NCBI GenBank assembly: GCA_963457665.1
Contig: OY735225.1
Span: 3,414,086-3,478,085, forward strand
DNA length: 64,000 nucleotides
Direction of reading: 5' to 3'
Source: Thysanoteuthis rhombus
Lineage: Eukaryota; Mollusca; Cephalopoda; Oegopsida; Thysanoteuthidae
The notes below the pieces were generated by a model. The model searched no databases. It had not been told where the DNA came from and saw only the letters and a list, made by a program, of their open reading frames with translations. Made by a program: the position numbers and the translations under genes. Positions 46,975 to 57,904 of the stretch are shown here, piece by piece; position 1 is the stretch's first letter; the number at the start of each line of letters is the position of its first letter.

Positions 46975-47585
46975 TAGGGGGTTGGATGTTCAATTTACAA
47001 AACTTACGGGTGGGGTCAGGCCCGTCACCAGGGTACAGCTGGTCCGGAGGCAGGGAGTAGAAGTGCTCAGTGTCGCTAAAAAAAATCGTAAATTTGTGAA
47101 ATAGAATAGCTAAGAAATGCTAAGAATGGCCAAAACACGCACGAAGGATTATAAAATGGCCAAAAATACGCCCCAAAATGGCCAAAATGTTTAAGCATAT
47201 CATCAAAAGCGGGATGCACTTTAAAACTGGTCATGGCCAAAAGTACGATGAAAGGTGAAGCAGTTTCAAGCGTTGGATGTGTGTCGTAAAAATGGTTTAT
47301 GTTGGAAAAATTAGCGCACTAAGATTAATTCAAATCACATTCATCGAGGGGTGCAGGTGATTTCCAGGCGGGGCCAACCTCCCTACCTGGTCTCCCCTTG
47401 ACGATGGGCCTGGTGGGGATGTTCAAATGGCCACTTTAGAGGGTGGATAACATTCAATTGGCAAAACATAAGGGTTGGGGGACTATTCAAGTGGCCACTC
47501 CAGGGGGTTAGATGTTCAATTGACGAATCTTAGGGGTGGAGATGTTCAAGTGGCCACTACAGGAGGCAGGATGTTGAAGTGATCC
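46975..47585. repeat. Minisatellite of about 65-bp units, interrupted
   Basis: Units carry 'ggatgttcaatt', 'cttaggggtgggg' and 'gatgttcaagtggccact'. About three copies lie at 47413-47585 and one partial unit at 46975-47016; an inserted element (47017-47412) separates them. Confidence 0.7.
47017..47412. mobile_element. Inverted-repeat element inserted in the minisatellite
   Basis: 396 bp with ends 'caggcccgtcaccaggg' and 'ccttgacgatgggcctg', inverted, 14 of 17 identical. Flanks GTGGGGT (47010-47016) and GTGGGGA (47413-47419) look like a 7-8 bp target duplication. The interior (about 47078-47345) is a minus-strand family V copy ('ggccaaaatgtttaagc', 'aattagcgcac'), so this is an element within an element within a minisatellite. 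Confidence 0.65.
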
Positions 47586-47639
47586 GAATTAGTTTGATAA
47601 TTCTAGAATCTGGTAGATGAATTTTGAGTGTACATTTAT

Positions 47640-48110
47640 TTAAAACCGTCAACCAAAACTGTCACCATAGTTTTCTTTCAGTTTTCAAGTTGGTTCAGCT
47701 GGCTGGCTGGCTGTGCATGTTTGTGTTCATGCATGTATCTATCGGGTTTACAGACCGGACCAATGGAGGTAGAGGTCTAAAAATTCCCAAATTTGTTCCT
47801 TGTTATATTAAGAAAACGTATTTGATTTTTTTTTTTGTAAATTTCACCTCTAAATAGATTTGTATTAGGGCGTTCAATTTACTATGTATGTTTATGTTGA
47901 ATTGACCCCTATTTCGTGTCCGGCAGCATTCTTGCTTTTTTTTTTTTTTTTTTTTTTTTACATCAGACCACCCTACAAAAGATGAGAGAAGTTACTCATT
48001 CATTGATCATCCCTTTTACCATTTTTTAGTTGATCATCCCCAACACAACATGCAGCCAAAATACATTTGATGCCTGACAGTCTCTATTGGGTGACTAACC
48101 AGACCTGTGT
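47640..48110 (+). repeat. Family T, fullest unexpanded copy
   Basis: 'aaaaccgtcaaccaaaactg', 'cagttttcaagttggttcag', 'gggcgttcaatttactatgt', 'tttatgttgaattgacccct', 'gttgatcatccccaacacaa' and 'gacagtctctattgggtgac', then 'taaccagacc'. Confidence 0.65.
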
Positions 48111-48151
48111 GACATTTGTATACACCGCAAATCACATCAGTGGGTGTAATT

Positions 48152-48640
48152 ACCTCTGCCAACGAAGATGGATAGGTATGTGTATTCAGTCGTGTCCATC
48201 ATTTTGTCGGTCTGTCGGTCTGTCGGTCTGTCAGTGCGATATCCCCAAAAGTGCTCGATGGATTTCAATGAAGTTTTGTGGATAGGTGAACAATGAGGTA
48301 AAGAAGTGTTGATAGAATCTTAGGGCAGATCCAGGAATCTTTTCCCAATGGGGATATATTTTTTTCGTTTTTTTCCGTACATTTATGTATACGCTCATGA
48401 CCATGTCAACTCGATATCTCTAAAAGTTCTCATTGAATTTCAATGAAATTTTGTGAAAGGGTGGACAATAGGCCTGGAAAAAAGAATTTTGGGGCGGTTC
48501 CAGGAAATTGTTCCCAATTAAAAGTCATTTTTATTATTCTACATGAAGAGAAGATGTATAGCGTTGGAAGAGGTATACACTTTCTGATTGATTTCTTATT
48601 TCCTCTGCATAACAAATTGGAGTGGTAATTTACTTTGAAA
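48152..48640 (+). repeat. Family G, near-intact copy with internal duplication
   Basis: 'acctctgccaacgaagatgg', a (GTCTGTCG)n run, 'gatatccccaaaagtgctcg', 'tttcaatgaagttttgtg' and 'ggcagatccaggaatctttt'. A second, diverged half-unit at 48405-48520 repeats 'gatatctctaaaagttctca', 'tttcaatgaaattttgtg' and 'ggcggttccaggaaattg'. A further fragment lies at 49590-49640. Confidence 0.6.
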
Positions 48641-48644
48641 TTGT

Positions 48645-49015
48645 GTGATAGCTGGAGGAGCCAGTAGCATTTCTTTGAGTCAATTAACTCTCATGCTTGT
48701 AAAATATTTTGATATGGAACTCTTTTGTAACTATTATTTTCAATAAAAATCCCAAATGGCCATTTTAAGCGTTTTCAGGTCATTTTTGAATAAAAAAAAC
48801 ATTTTCAAATACCATGACATTAAAGCATGTTAAAAAAACAGAATAGTGTTCTTTTAATGACGTCAAATATTTTAATGGCGTCACATCCTTAAATGACATC
48901 ACACCTCTTCCTTCCTTCCTTCCTAATTATGTTATTTAACATAACTGGGACCGACCGAGAGATCGACTGACCGACCGACAAGCGACAAATAGAGATGTGC
49001 GGACGCATTAAAAGA
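48645..49015 (+). repeat. Family R, copy 3
   Basis: 'ttaactctcatgcttgtaaa', 'tattattttcaataaaaatc', 'gacgtcaaatattttaatgg', a (CCTT)n run and 'gggaccgaccgagagatcga', in family order. Confidence 0.65.
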
Positions 49016-49019
49016 AATA

Positions 49020-49895
49020 TTATTTAGTTCGAAAATTCATATTCAAATATTTGGTATACGAGATTTTTTCTTAGGTATTCATTTAAATATGTTCCTGTTT
49101 GGATAAAAGACTGTGGCATCTGACATTTTGTCCCGGGTAGGAGCGGGTCTGTCTGAGAAATAAGGTTTCTGGCACCCGTGGCTGTTTCAATTCGTAGCTA
49201 CTTACTGTGACTTCTAGTTGCACAGCTTAGGGATGGCTGTAGCCAATGACACCCACTCCCAGTTTTCCAGGGAAGGGGGTGAAAAGCAATATTTCCGGAC
49301 GAGATGGTGGGGTATAAGGATGTATGTATTTCCTGGGGTCAAAAAGATCTATTCGAAATTTTTTATTGGCAATCCTGTTACCAGCGAATAATACACTTTT
49401 TGTACGACAGCATTAAGTTGAGATAACATGAAACAATTGGACAACACGATTATCCTTTATTGACTTTAAGGTACCAACTTTCAAAACCATTGCCTTGGTT
49501 GATAGGGCCTAATCTGGGGTTGGTGGTTGTAGCATGATTTTATCTGGATAAATGCTGCACTTACGGTTTTGTTCAATAAGATGAGGAAGAGTTGGATGAA
49601 TTTTAGGGCGGATCTGGGAAATTGCTCCCAAATTAGATTCATAACTGAGGTTATCCTATCCATTTCTTGTAGATTAGCACGGGTTTTCCTGTAGGATACT
49701 GTTTCCAGATTAATCTCTATTTTTATTTCATTACACACCCATTCGATACCCATGATTTTACACGGGCATCAAATGTCAGAGGCATCCAATTTCTTCTCCT
49801 GGGTAGTCTTAGATTACAAGATTTCGCAGCCACAGAACATCGTCGATATCACGTTCGAATTATAGAACCTCAACTTCGTTCCCAGGGAAAAATTC
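49020..49895. other. Unassigned stretch
   Basis: One family G fragment; otherwise nothing recognised. Confidence 0.4.
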
Positions 49896-49904
49896 CGGCT
49901 GTTC

Positions 49905-50330
49905 CATACTTTGATCAACAGGTTGAATGCCTTTCCAATTCTACATTCCTATACATGGAGTCTCACGCATGAAAAGAACATTTTACACATTTTATCAAAA
50001 GTGTTAGATTGATTGACATTGGTTCAGATTTCCCATAAAGCCTTATCTAATAACGCTAATACACTCCTGAAATGGAGAAAACTTTTCGTTAAGAATTGTT
50101 GGTTTATATCTGTATGTATTCAGAGTACTTTTTGTATAATTTAAAAACTCAAATTATTCACATACAAAACGTTTGAAACGTGTTTTAAACAGACTTCCGG
50201 ACAACACTTGATTTCAGTAGCTGATATGCCCTGAAATGCAATTTCAGCAAAACTTGGATACATGATTTTCAAAGTTTGCTGGTGGAGCATGTCCCAAGAC
50301 ACCCATAGAAGCCCTTCCACCCATTTTCCT
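49905..50330 (+). repeat. Family X, copy 4
   Basis: 'gagtctcacgcatgaaaaga', 'acattggttcagatttccca', 'gtgttttaaacagacttccg' and 'gatatgccctgaaatgcaat', in family order. Confidence 0.55.
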
Positions 50331-50705
50331 TCCTGGTACTCGGAATTTCTTTGTGCGAGGGCGGGTCATAGGATTTTCACTCATTTTTAACATTGAAAGT
50401 TGATAGGTCTTTGAATGCTACCGTTGGTTTTCCAATCCTGCATTTTACTTCGTGGTCATATGAATAAATGGGTAACACTGACGAAAGAATGATTGATCGA
50501 TAAATAATTATTATAAATAAAGGAATGAATTGACAACAGGAAAATGTTAAATATTCATACATTGAATAATGCAAATGATGAATTTCAGGCACTAAATGGC
50601 TTTTTCAAAGAAAAAAATGATACAAATGATATTGTTTATTCCATTGAGAATTGATTTTAAAAGTTGAGTGGAATATGCGTGGAAACATGGAAAACAGAAA
50701 CATTC

Positions 50706-50761
<56 letters not shown>

Positions 50762-51517
50762 TGGTCAGTGTGGTCACCGTGAAACAATAGAGCGCATATG
50801 GACTGTGAATGAACAAGACAAGATTCGGACAACAGGTGGTTATGGGCCTCAGACTCATCAGCTGGCTGGATGGCTCAATGGTAAAAGCAGCGTCATGTTA
50901 GAACGGCTCTCTATGGGTTGAAGGTTCGATTCTTTAAATGTTTATTCTATCAGCACTGTCTAGGCCAACAGAAACATTCACCGTATAATTGCAGTATGTT
51001 AGTTCAAATAGAGTTTCAAATTAAAAAAAAAACCATAATCATTTTGTCGGATTATATATCCATTTCTTGATAATATAATTGTGTTGCGTTGATGAAGAAT
51101 AGAACAGAAATGGACAGTGAATGAACCAAACAAGATTTGGATATAAAGCAGTTATTCAGCTCGCTGTTTAGGCTCAATAATGGGAGCAGCATCATAAGTA
51201 TATATGATAATAAATTGCGTTATATTATATAGAAACTCTTATCTTAAATGATCACCCCTTATCATATGGTGAATGTACCATTTGGCCTAGCTTTGCATTA
51301 CCGTTATCGATATCAATGGTGAGAGTAACGCTTCGTTGAACCCATGTTCGTTTCCTGCAGCAGGCCCATTTTCTTTAATTCTTTATTCTATCAAAGTTGT
51401 CTCGGCCAAATGGTACATTCGCTGTGTAATCACGGGTGATCTTTTCGAATAAGAGTTTCAATATAATATACGGCAATTTATAATTACTATGTCCGATCAT
51501 ATACCCATTTCTAAATA

Positions 51518-51582
<65 letters not shown>

Positions 51583-52065
51583 AAGCTGCTGGAGGAATTG
51601 AACTGGCGACCGATAGGATAGCTGCTTGAACGTAACGTAGCTCTTACCATTGAGCTAAATAGCCACTTGGAATGCGAAATCATAAATAACTGTTTCCACT
51701 TCAAATTTCCATCTTGTTCATTCTCGGTCTATATGCGTTTTATTCGTTTCTTTCAACGCAACAGTTGTGTGTTAAGAAAAGGATACTTGTTCCGACAAAA
51801 TGATCATATTGCATTATATCATATAGAAACTCTTATTTAAAATGGTTTCTCGTCATTACACGGTTAATGTATCACTTGGCCAAAACAAAGTAAATAGAAT
51901 AAACATTCAAAGAAAACGGAGCTGCTGCAGAAATCGAGCCTGTGACCGATAGGTTAGCTGCTTCATCGTAACGTTGCTCTTATCATTGAGCTTAATAGCC
52001 GCCGATAATGCAGAGGCCCAAATAACTCCAAATTCTCATCTCGTTTATTCTCGATCTATGTCTGC
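50706..52065. repeat. tRNA-like tandem units in opposing orientation
   Basis: Plus-strand units of about 297 bp: 'ggactgtgaatgaacaagac' (50799) and 'ggacagtgaatgaaccaaac' (51112), each followed by a tRNA-like head, 'gatggctcaatggtaaaagc' (about 50872) and 'taggctcaataatgggagca' (about 51166). The first head has a B-box-like 'gaaggttcgattc'. Minus-strand heads lie at about 51655 and 51985 ('gctcttaccattgagctaaa' and 'gctcttatcattgagcttaa') with B-box-like sequence at about 51592 and 51930. The middle segment is inverted too: 51214-51285 against 51395-51475. (TA)n tracts at 50706-50758 and 51531-51559, (GA)n at 51560-51582. Confidence 0.65.
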
Positions 52066-52499
52066 ACTTCACGGCTGTTACCATAAGTCAGTTTCACACC
52101 TCTCTTCGGTGATTATCAATTGTTTGGGTTTTTTTATTGTTCGTTTCCTCAAATGTACTTTTATTTGCGTCATCAGGTCGTATTTTTCGTTTTTATTTTC
52201 AAAAAATATAGTATGTTGATTTGGTGTCATTTGCAAAATAATTGTTATGAAACACTTTTTAAGTGAAAGCTTGAAACATTCATTAGTGCGAAAGAAGTGT
52301 ACAATATGTATATAAAAGCATTCAGCAAATAATCGTATCGACACAATATTCAAGTCCTTATAACATTGGTGTTGGCAGTGGTGTAATAAATATCAACATT
52401 CTTTTAAAACTTATTTACATTTATTGATAGCACTACATATTTAGGTAATCTATTCTATGATTTAAAAATCTAGGTATATAACATCAGAAGTCATAGCCT

Positions 52500-53016
52500 C
52501 ATACAATTTTGTTTATGTTTCAAGTGTAGTTAGCGAATTCGGTGGACGGGATCTACTTCCTCTTAAGCCATGTTGTTAATCACACAATATACGATTATCT
52601 TCAATGAATCCAACAAGTCTTCTCTTCACAAGTTCCTCACAGATTTTAATCACTCGCAAGATTAGGCTCACTGGTCTGTAATTACCACTCAAGACTTTGT
52701 CACCCTTTTTAGATATTGGTATGCCATTCCCCATTTTCCATGTTTCAGGAAGTTTACCTTCGGCTGAAGACTCTCTCAAAATACAGAACAGTGGATGATG
52801 AAAAAAATCATCCACCGGCACTTCAAGGACCCTTGGATTAATCTGATCAGATCCCGTTGCTTTATTTAGGTTTAGCAGTTGATAACATTTACACATCTGT
52901 AGGCGCGAAGAAAATATTTCCGATTGTAACATTCTCCAACTGCTCTTTAATTTAACACACATCTGCCACATTATCGCTTTAACAGCAATGCCGGAAGTCA
53001 TTAAGCCAGATCTCAC
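52500..53016 (-). pseudogene. CR1/jockey-like LINE reverse transcriptase fragment
   Basis: A 146-codon frame carries the N-terminal half of a reverse transcriptase: 'LNKATGSDQINPRVL' (substrate-fingers motif), 'GKLPETWKMGNGIPISKKG', 'GNYRPVSLI' and 'LVKRRLVGFIEDN'. This is the order typical of CR1 and jockey-type LINEs. After the stop at 52576 the next expected motif survives as 'QHGLR' in the +0 frame beyond the stop. The catalytic FADD region is absent, so the piece is truncated. It differs from the RTE-like family elsewhere in the window. Confidence 0.8.
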
Positions 53017-53059
53017 ATTTATCGCCTTCCTTAAAACAGACTGAAATAAACGATTTTAT

Positions 53060-53565
53060 TTCTTTGTCATCATTTATACACATATTATTGTAACCATGTA
53101 AAATATAAGATATCTAACCATATAATGAACTTATATGCAATTTTTTCTGTTTATTTGTTTGATTGTTTGCGCTCAAATGGGATGATCTTATTTGTTGATG
53201 TACTTTCCTATTAGGACATGATAAAAATTATGTCATAGAAACTCTCAAGACTTCATCTCTGATCACGCATCAAAACAGCTTGAGATAAGCTAGAACTTGA
53301 AAAAAAAATTTAAATTTGAATACTTGATATATTAAAAACAAATTACCCAATAGAATAGCTTTTGGTTCTTTACTGCCGATTCATACATCAATAACACCGT
53401 CATTTTGACGGGTATATTCTAGTGAGAATATAAATAATAAATGCTAATACATTGATGAATGTAAATAGATGAATGAATAAATGATGAATAAATTAATTTT
53501 AAATGTAAATACACGGATGATAATTGTAGATATATGAACGAATGATAAATATCGATTCTTAGATG
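53060..53565. other. AT-rich stretch
   Basis: Diverged 'aaatgatgaat' and 'gtaaatagatgaatg' repeats at about 53440-53560; nothing else. Confidence 0.5.
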
Positions 53566-53571
53566 AATCAT

Positions 53572-54440
53572 TAGAAACTGTCAATTAAAACTGTCACCGA
53601 GCATTCAACATAGCTCTCCTCAGTTTTCAATTTGGTCTGGCTGGCTAAGTATGTATGTATGTATGTATGCATGCATGTATGTATACATGTATGTATGAAA
53701 GTATATATGTATGTATGTATATATGTATGTATGCATGTACGTATGTATGTATGAAAGTATATATGCATGTATGTATGTATGCATGTATGTATATATATAT
53801 ATATGCATGTATGTATGAAAGTATATATGTATGTATATATGTATGTGTATATATATGTATGTATATATGTATGTATGTATATATGTATGTATGTAAAAAT
53901 GTATGTATGAAAGTATATATGTATGTATGTATGTATATATATATGCATGTATGTATGCATGTATGTATGAAAGTATATATGTATGTATATATGTATGTAT
54001 GTATATATGTATGTACATATGTATGTATATGTAAATGTATGTATATACGTATGTATATATGTATGAATGAATGTATGTATGTATGTATGTATGTATGTAT
54101 GAGCTAGAGTGCTGAAAACCTCAACGTATACTCTTCATTATGTCTTCAAAAAACGGTTTTTGTTTTTCTACTTTGAAACCCTCTTCCTAAATGAAGTTTT
54201 TAGTTGGAGTTCAATTTACGATGTAATTTTATGTTAGACTGATCCCTTCGTTTGTATCTAGCAGCATTCACGCGTTTTTTTTTGTTTTTTTTTTAATAAG
54301 GACTTATCCTAACAAAATAGAAAGGAGAGAAGTGACTTATCATGATCAACTTTTCCTCCATTTTTCAATTGATCACCCCCAATATGGCATGCTACTGTTG
54401 ATTACGGGACAGTTTCTAATGCATGAATAACCAGACATAT
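53572..54440 (+). repeat. Family T, copy with large (TATG)n expansion
   Basis: Left 'agaaactgtcaattaaaact' and 'ggtctggctggctaagtatg', then about 450 bp of TATG/TACA/CATG-type tetranucleotides (53649-54101), then 'ggagttcaatttacgatg', 'attgatcacccccaatatgg' and 'gacagtttctaatgcatgaa'. The expansion occupies the same slot as the short tetranucleotide tracts at 41.52 and 10.52 kb. Repetitive Tyr/Ile/His/Met frames on both strands are artefacts. Confidence 0.75.
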
Positions 54441-54561
54441 TTTCAATGTTAATTTTGACTAGTTTATCTTCCATTTGGCTGAGTCCCACTTGCAGATATC
54501 GAAGCTTCCAGTGCAACAATCGATATTTTGTGCGATACAGTTACGGGGGAGGGGTATAGAA

Positions 54562-54974
54562 CAGTGATTCCCAACCATAAGGGGAACTCCCTAGGTAGTA
54601 CTAAGTGGGAATAAGGCTATTAGGTAAAAAATAAGTCGTTGTGAATGTTTTTGGCTTAAGGGTAAAGGGGATGTGTTTCTCGTTAATATACCAATCAATC
54701 GAAGAACCAGTAGCAAAAAACAAACACAGAGATTATATTGATGTGATACGATAGTAAGATTTTTATTCTTTCTTCTAAAAGATTGGATTTTCAAATGATG
54801 TTTTCTTAATAATTTTCGTTCACTTTCGTTGAGTAACAAATACACAGCAGCAGCAGTTCAATTATAAACTTTACGCGAAATAAAATAATTACTTGAAATT
54901 ATTCTTTTTTGCAACTTACTTAAAGGGGGGGGGACTAATAATCTTATTGACCTTGAAGAGGTTGGGAACCACTG
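54562..54974. mobile_element. hAT-like non-autonomous element
   Basis: 413 bp. Left end 'cagtgattcccaaccataag', right end 'gaggttgggaaccactg', the classical hAT terminus type CAGTGGTTCCCAACC. Flanks gtatagaa (54554-54561) and gttgagaa (54975-54982) agree at 6 of 8 positions. No transposase frame. Confidence 0.75.
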
Positions 54975-55002
54975 GTTGAGAACAACAAAACCCCTTTTTT
55001 CT

Positions 55003-55250
55003 AATGTTCCATGACCTGGAAAAGGCCTTTGACACTGTGCCAAGATCTACTATATAGATGGTCTTAAAACACTTTGGCTACCCTAACAGATTTCTAATAC
55101 TCATCCAAGCGTTCCTCAATTGCATGGTTGGGCAAGTATCCCACCAAAACAACTTATCAGAAGAGTTTCCAATCTCCAACGGACTGAAACAAGGAGGTCT
55201 ACTTGCCCCAATAATCTTTCCCCTAGTGCCTGACTGTCATGCTCGATATT
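55003..55250 (+). pseudogene. Non-LTR reverse transcriptase fragment
   Basis: Encodes 'FHDLEKAFDTVPR' (palm motif A with its Asp), a stop, 'KHFGYPNRFLILIQAFL' and 'FPISNGLKQGGLLAPIIFP' (motif B). The order and spacing fit a LINE reverse transcriptase. Truncated at both sides; the in-frame stop is at about 55037. Confidence 0.75.
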
Positions 55251-55344
55251 AAGTTATATCCTTCATCACTTTATCGGATCAATTTTTCATCTTAACCTTT
55301 CACCTTGGGTCATATTCTCTTGCCTTAATAAATGAAGAGGATGC

Positions 55345-55495
55345 AACAAGTAAGCAAGTGTCCTTATGCTGGCCACAGCAACGCTCGTCCAGACTTCACA
55401 TATTACAAGTTTCTTCGTCGCGGAGTTTTAGCGATATGTGAAATAGACACCGAAATTGTGTCACTCACTTCACTACACGCATTAATGCCAGTTTC
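55345..55495 (-). repeat. SINE central domain, copy 2
   Basis: Minus strand: 'gtgaagtgagtgacacaatt', 'tctatttcacatatcgctaa', 'gaagaaacttgtaatatgtg' and 'ccagcataaggacac', aligning with the blocks at 17.2, 33.6 and 63.4 kb. Confidence 0.55.
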
Positions 55496-55679
55496 TAACT
55501 CAGTCGGAATTTGGACTTAGCTTGCCAAGTCCATTTTCTGTGTTGTTAACGGATCATCCACCGAATATTCCGACATGAAATGTGAGATTCATGAAAATAT
55601 ATCTTTCTTTCCTTAACTCATTTTTTTTTTGCTTACAAAGCATAACCCCCAGGATTAAAACGAGAGAAGTCATGCGCCA

Positions 55680-56150
55680 AAAGTATATACTGTATCCCCA
55701 TTGGCCGCTTGGTCTCGGGAGATCATGCTTGGCGCACCCCTGGGGTGTAGTCTGCACTTGGGGTCCAGGCATCGTCTGGTGTGACTGTGCAACCCCATGT
55801 GTATTTGGCATTCCTTGTTGCATTTGATGCAGATGTGCAAAGACGCCTGGGTTGCATACTTCTTTCAATCCATCCTCCCTGCTGCAAGCTGACCCCACCC
55901 CACATCGGTGCCTGCATCCGCAATATACTCGTGGATAGTATGGCGCCAGGCATCTCGACGTCAGCCTGTATTTCCAGATACTATAACAACATATTTTGAA
56001 GGTTGAGTTGGCTTTGCCAAAGGCTTGCCATCAAGGGGTGATTCTTCGCTTGATTTTTTCTTCTTTTGAGGGTCTCATTGAGGGATATTCGTTGTCCTAG
56101 GTAGATGTAGTGGTCTGCTTTCTCCAGCTCTGATCTTAGTGTTCTTTCAA
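55680..56150 (-). pseudogene. LINE C-terminal zinc-finger and palm remnants
   Basis: Minus strand, 55773-55841: 'CIKCNKECQIHMGLHSHTRR' then C, that is CX2C-X12-H-X3-C, the finger found at the C-terminus of many LINE ORF2 proteins. It is preceded by 'DAWRHTIHEY' and 'WGQLAAGRM'. Farther upstream on the same strand (about 56080-56145) is 'ELEKADHYIYLGQRISLNET', the post-catalytic palm strand also seen at 4.04 kb. The adjacent RTE fragment at 56150 runs in the opposite direction, so the locus is rearranged. Confidence 0.65.
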
Positions 56151-56341
56151 AAACAAGAAGATCCCATTAATCCTAAAAAGAAGGGTGTATAACCAATGCA
56201 TCCTCCCCAATAGTCACTTATGGAGCTGAAACATGGAACCTAACCAAGAGACAGACCCTCAAACTAAGAAGCATTCGACGCGCGCATGAGAGAATCATGC
56301 TCAACCTCAACAACTATGTCCAACGACAGACGTTAAAAGAC

Positions 56342-56377
<36 letters not shown>

Positions 56378-56395
56378 GGATGAGAATGATGATGA
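56150..56395 (+). pseudogene. RTE-like LINE 3' end with (TGA)n tail
   Basis: 'LILKRRVYNQCIL' followed by 'ERIMLNL', then an internal deletion to 'gtccaacgacagacgttaaa' and the tail (TGATGA)n at about 56339-56375. Same 3' order as 3.7-4.44 kb and (minus) 61.45 kb. Confidence 0.75.
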
Positions 56396-56399
56396 TGAC

Positions 56400-56692
56400 A
56401 ACTTATAAAAATGTTTTTAAATACACGCTGGGCACACGGGGTATTTACCGCCAGCCTGGATATTAGCGAGAGTGAAAGGGTTTGAAAGTTGGAGCTTTAT
56501 AGTCAATAAAGGATAATAGTGCAATGCAATTGTTTTTGAAAGCCAAACTTGATGTTCCCATATAGAAAAAAAGTATCATTTTTCACTGGTAATAGACTTA
56601 CCAGATAAATTCTTTGGTCCCAACCCCCCGGAAATATATCCTCCACCAACTGAAAAATTGGCAGCAAACGTACATGCAGTTTCATAAAAACA

Positions 56693-56749
<57 letters not shown>

Positions 56750-57627
56750 TATATGTGGTACAAATCTGGCTAGCAGTATAACATAATATAATAATATATC
56801 AATAATATAAAGCCACTTCTGGGATGTAAAGGATTTATTTCATAGAGTGCTCGATACATACAACATTTTACTCATGGAGTTGAATTGTTTTAGAGTAGAG
56901 CTGGAAATAAATAGTAGAATGTGGATTCGCTACTCAAACTTGCTCATGTTTCTGCCCTCTTCGGGCCTCATCAGGCGAATGATTGTTTATGTTTTTTTGG
57001 GGGGGATCTATTTGGGGAATTTGGTGAGAATGTTGTGAGTGTGGTAGTGAGTGATATGGGGATATTCATTTTGTCAAGGGGTGTGAACTCCGTATAGGGG
57101 TCATCTCAGCAAGGATGCTCAGTAGTGGTCTGGGAGTATTTTCTATCTTGACCTAGGTATCTTGGCATTGGGTTTTATTGCCCCTTCTGGAAGTTACACC
57201 AAATGAACTACAAGCCAACAGTTAAGTGGAAAATTCTTAGACAACCTAATACATGCCAAAATTTAGAAAATTCTTGCAATCTCTGCCTTAGTGAAAAATT
57301 TGAAATCTTATACTTTACTAGACTCACAAAAAAAAAACCCCAAAGGAACATCTACTGAATAGAAAGAACGAGACCATAATACAGTGCTGGCATTGCTCTA
57401 AATTTCTTTTAATCAACATGAAACAACAGCAATAAATTAAAAAGTGAAGTAGACAATTCGTCCCCATGTCCATCATCCCCAAAACTTCCCATCACCATCT
57501 TTTACCTTCAAACATACCCAAACACATTATAAATTAAACATCAAGATTAATACTATCCACTAGAGCTACAGAAGATACCAACAGGGGCAATCAAACCTAA
57601 TGCCAAGATATATGTTGCAAATCCACA

Positions 57628-57718
<91 letters not shown>

Positions 57719-57765
57719 ATGCTGCCGGGCGTAAGTAGTTCAGGATAGACTTGGTCTTGCTCTAA
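56400..57765. other. Unassigned stretch with two (TA)n tracts
   Basis: (TA)n at about 56694-56743 and 57631-57716. 'agagtagagctggaaataaa' and 'gaatgtggat' lie near the first tract, and 'ccacattctaatata' before the second, so they may belong to one element. No gene. Confidence 0.45.
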
Positions 57766-57767
57766 GA

Positions 57768-57850
57768 CAGGGTTCGGCAAACTTCGGTCTGCAGCCTAAA
57801 ACCGAGCTGCAACCTCTTTTCATCCGACTGACTACAAAGAATTATAATAC
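57768..57850 (+). mobile_element. hAT left terminus, truncated
   Basis: 'cagggttcggcaaacttcgg' then 'tctgcagcc' is a well-known hAT end type (CAGGGGTCGGCAAACT). No right end is seen before family R at 57.9 kb. Confidence 0.55.
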
Positions 57851-57904
57851 TGCGTACAAAAAATCTTTTTGTCAGTTTATTTTTATTTTTTATTTATTTC
57901 TTTA

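Noticed and set aside
53571-54107. Tyr/Ile/His/Met-repeat frames on both strands
   Set aside because: Produced by the (TATG)n microsatellite.
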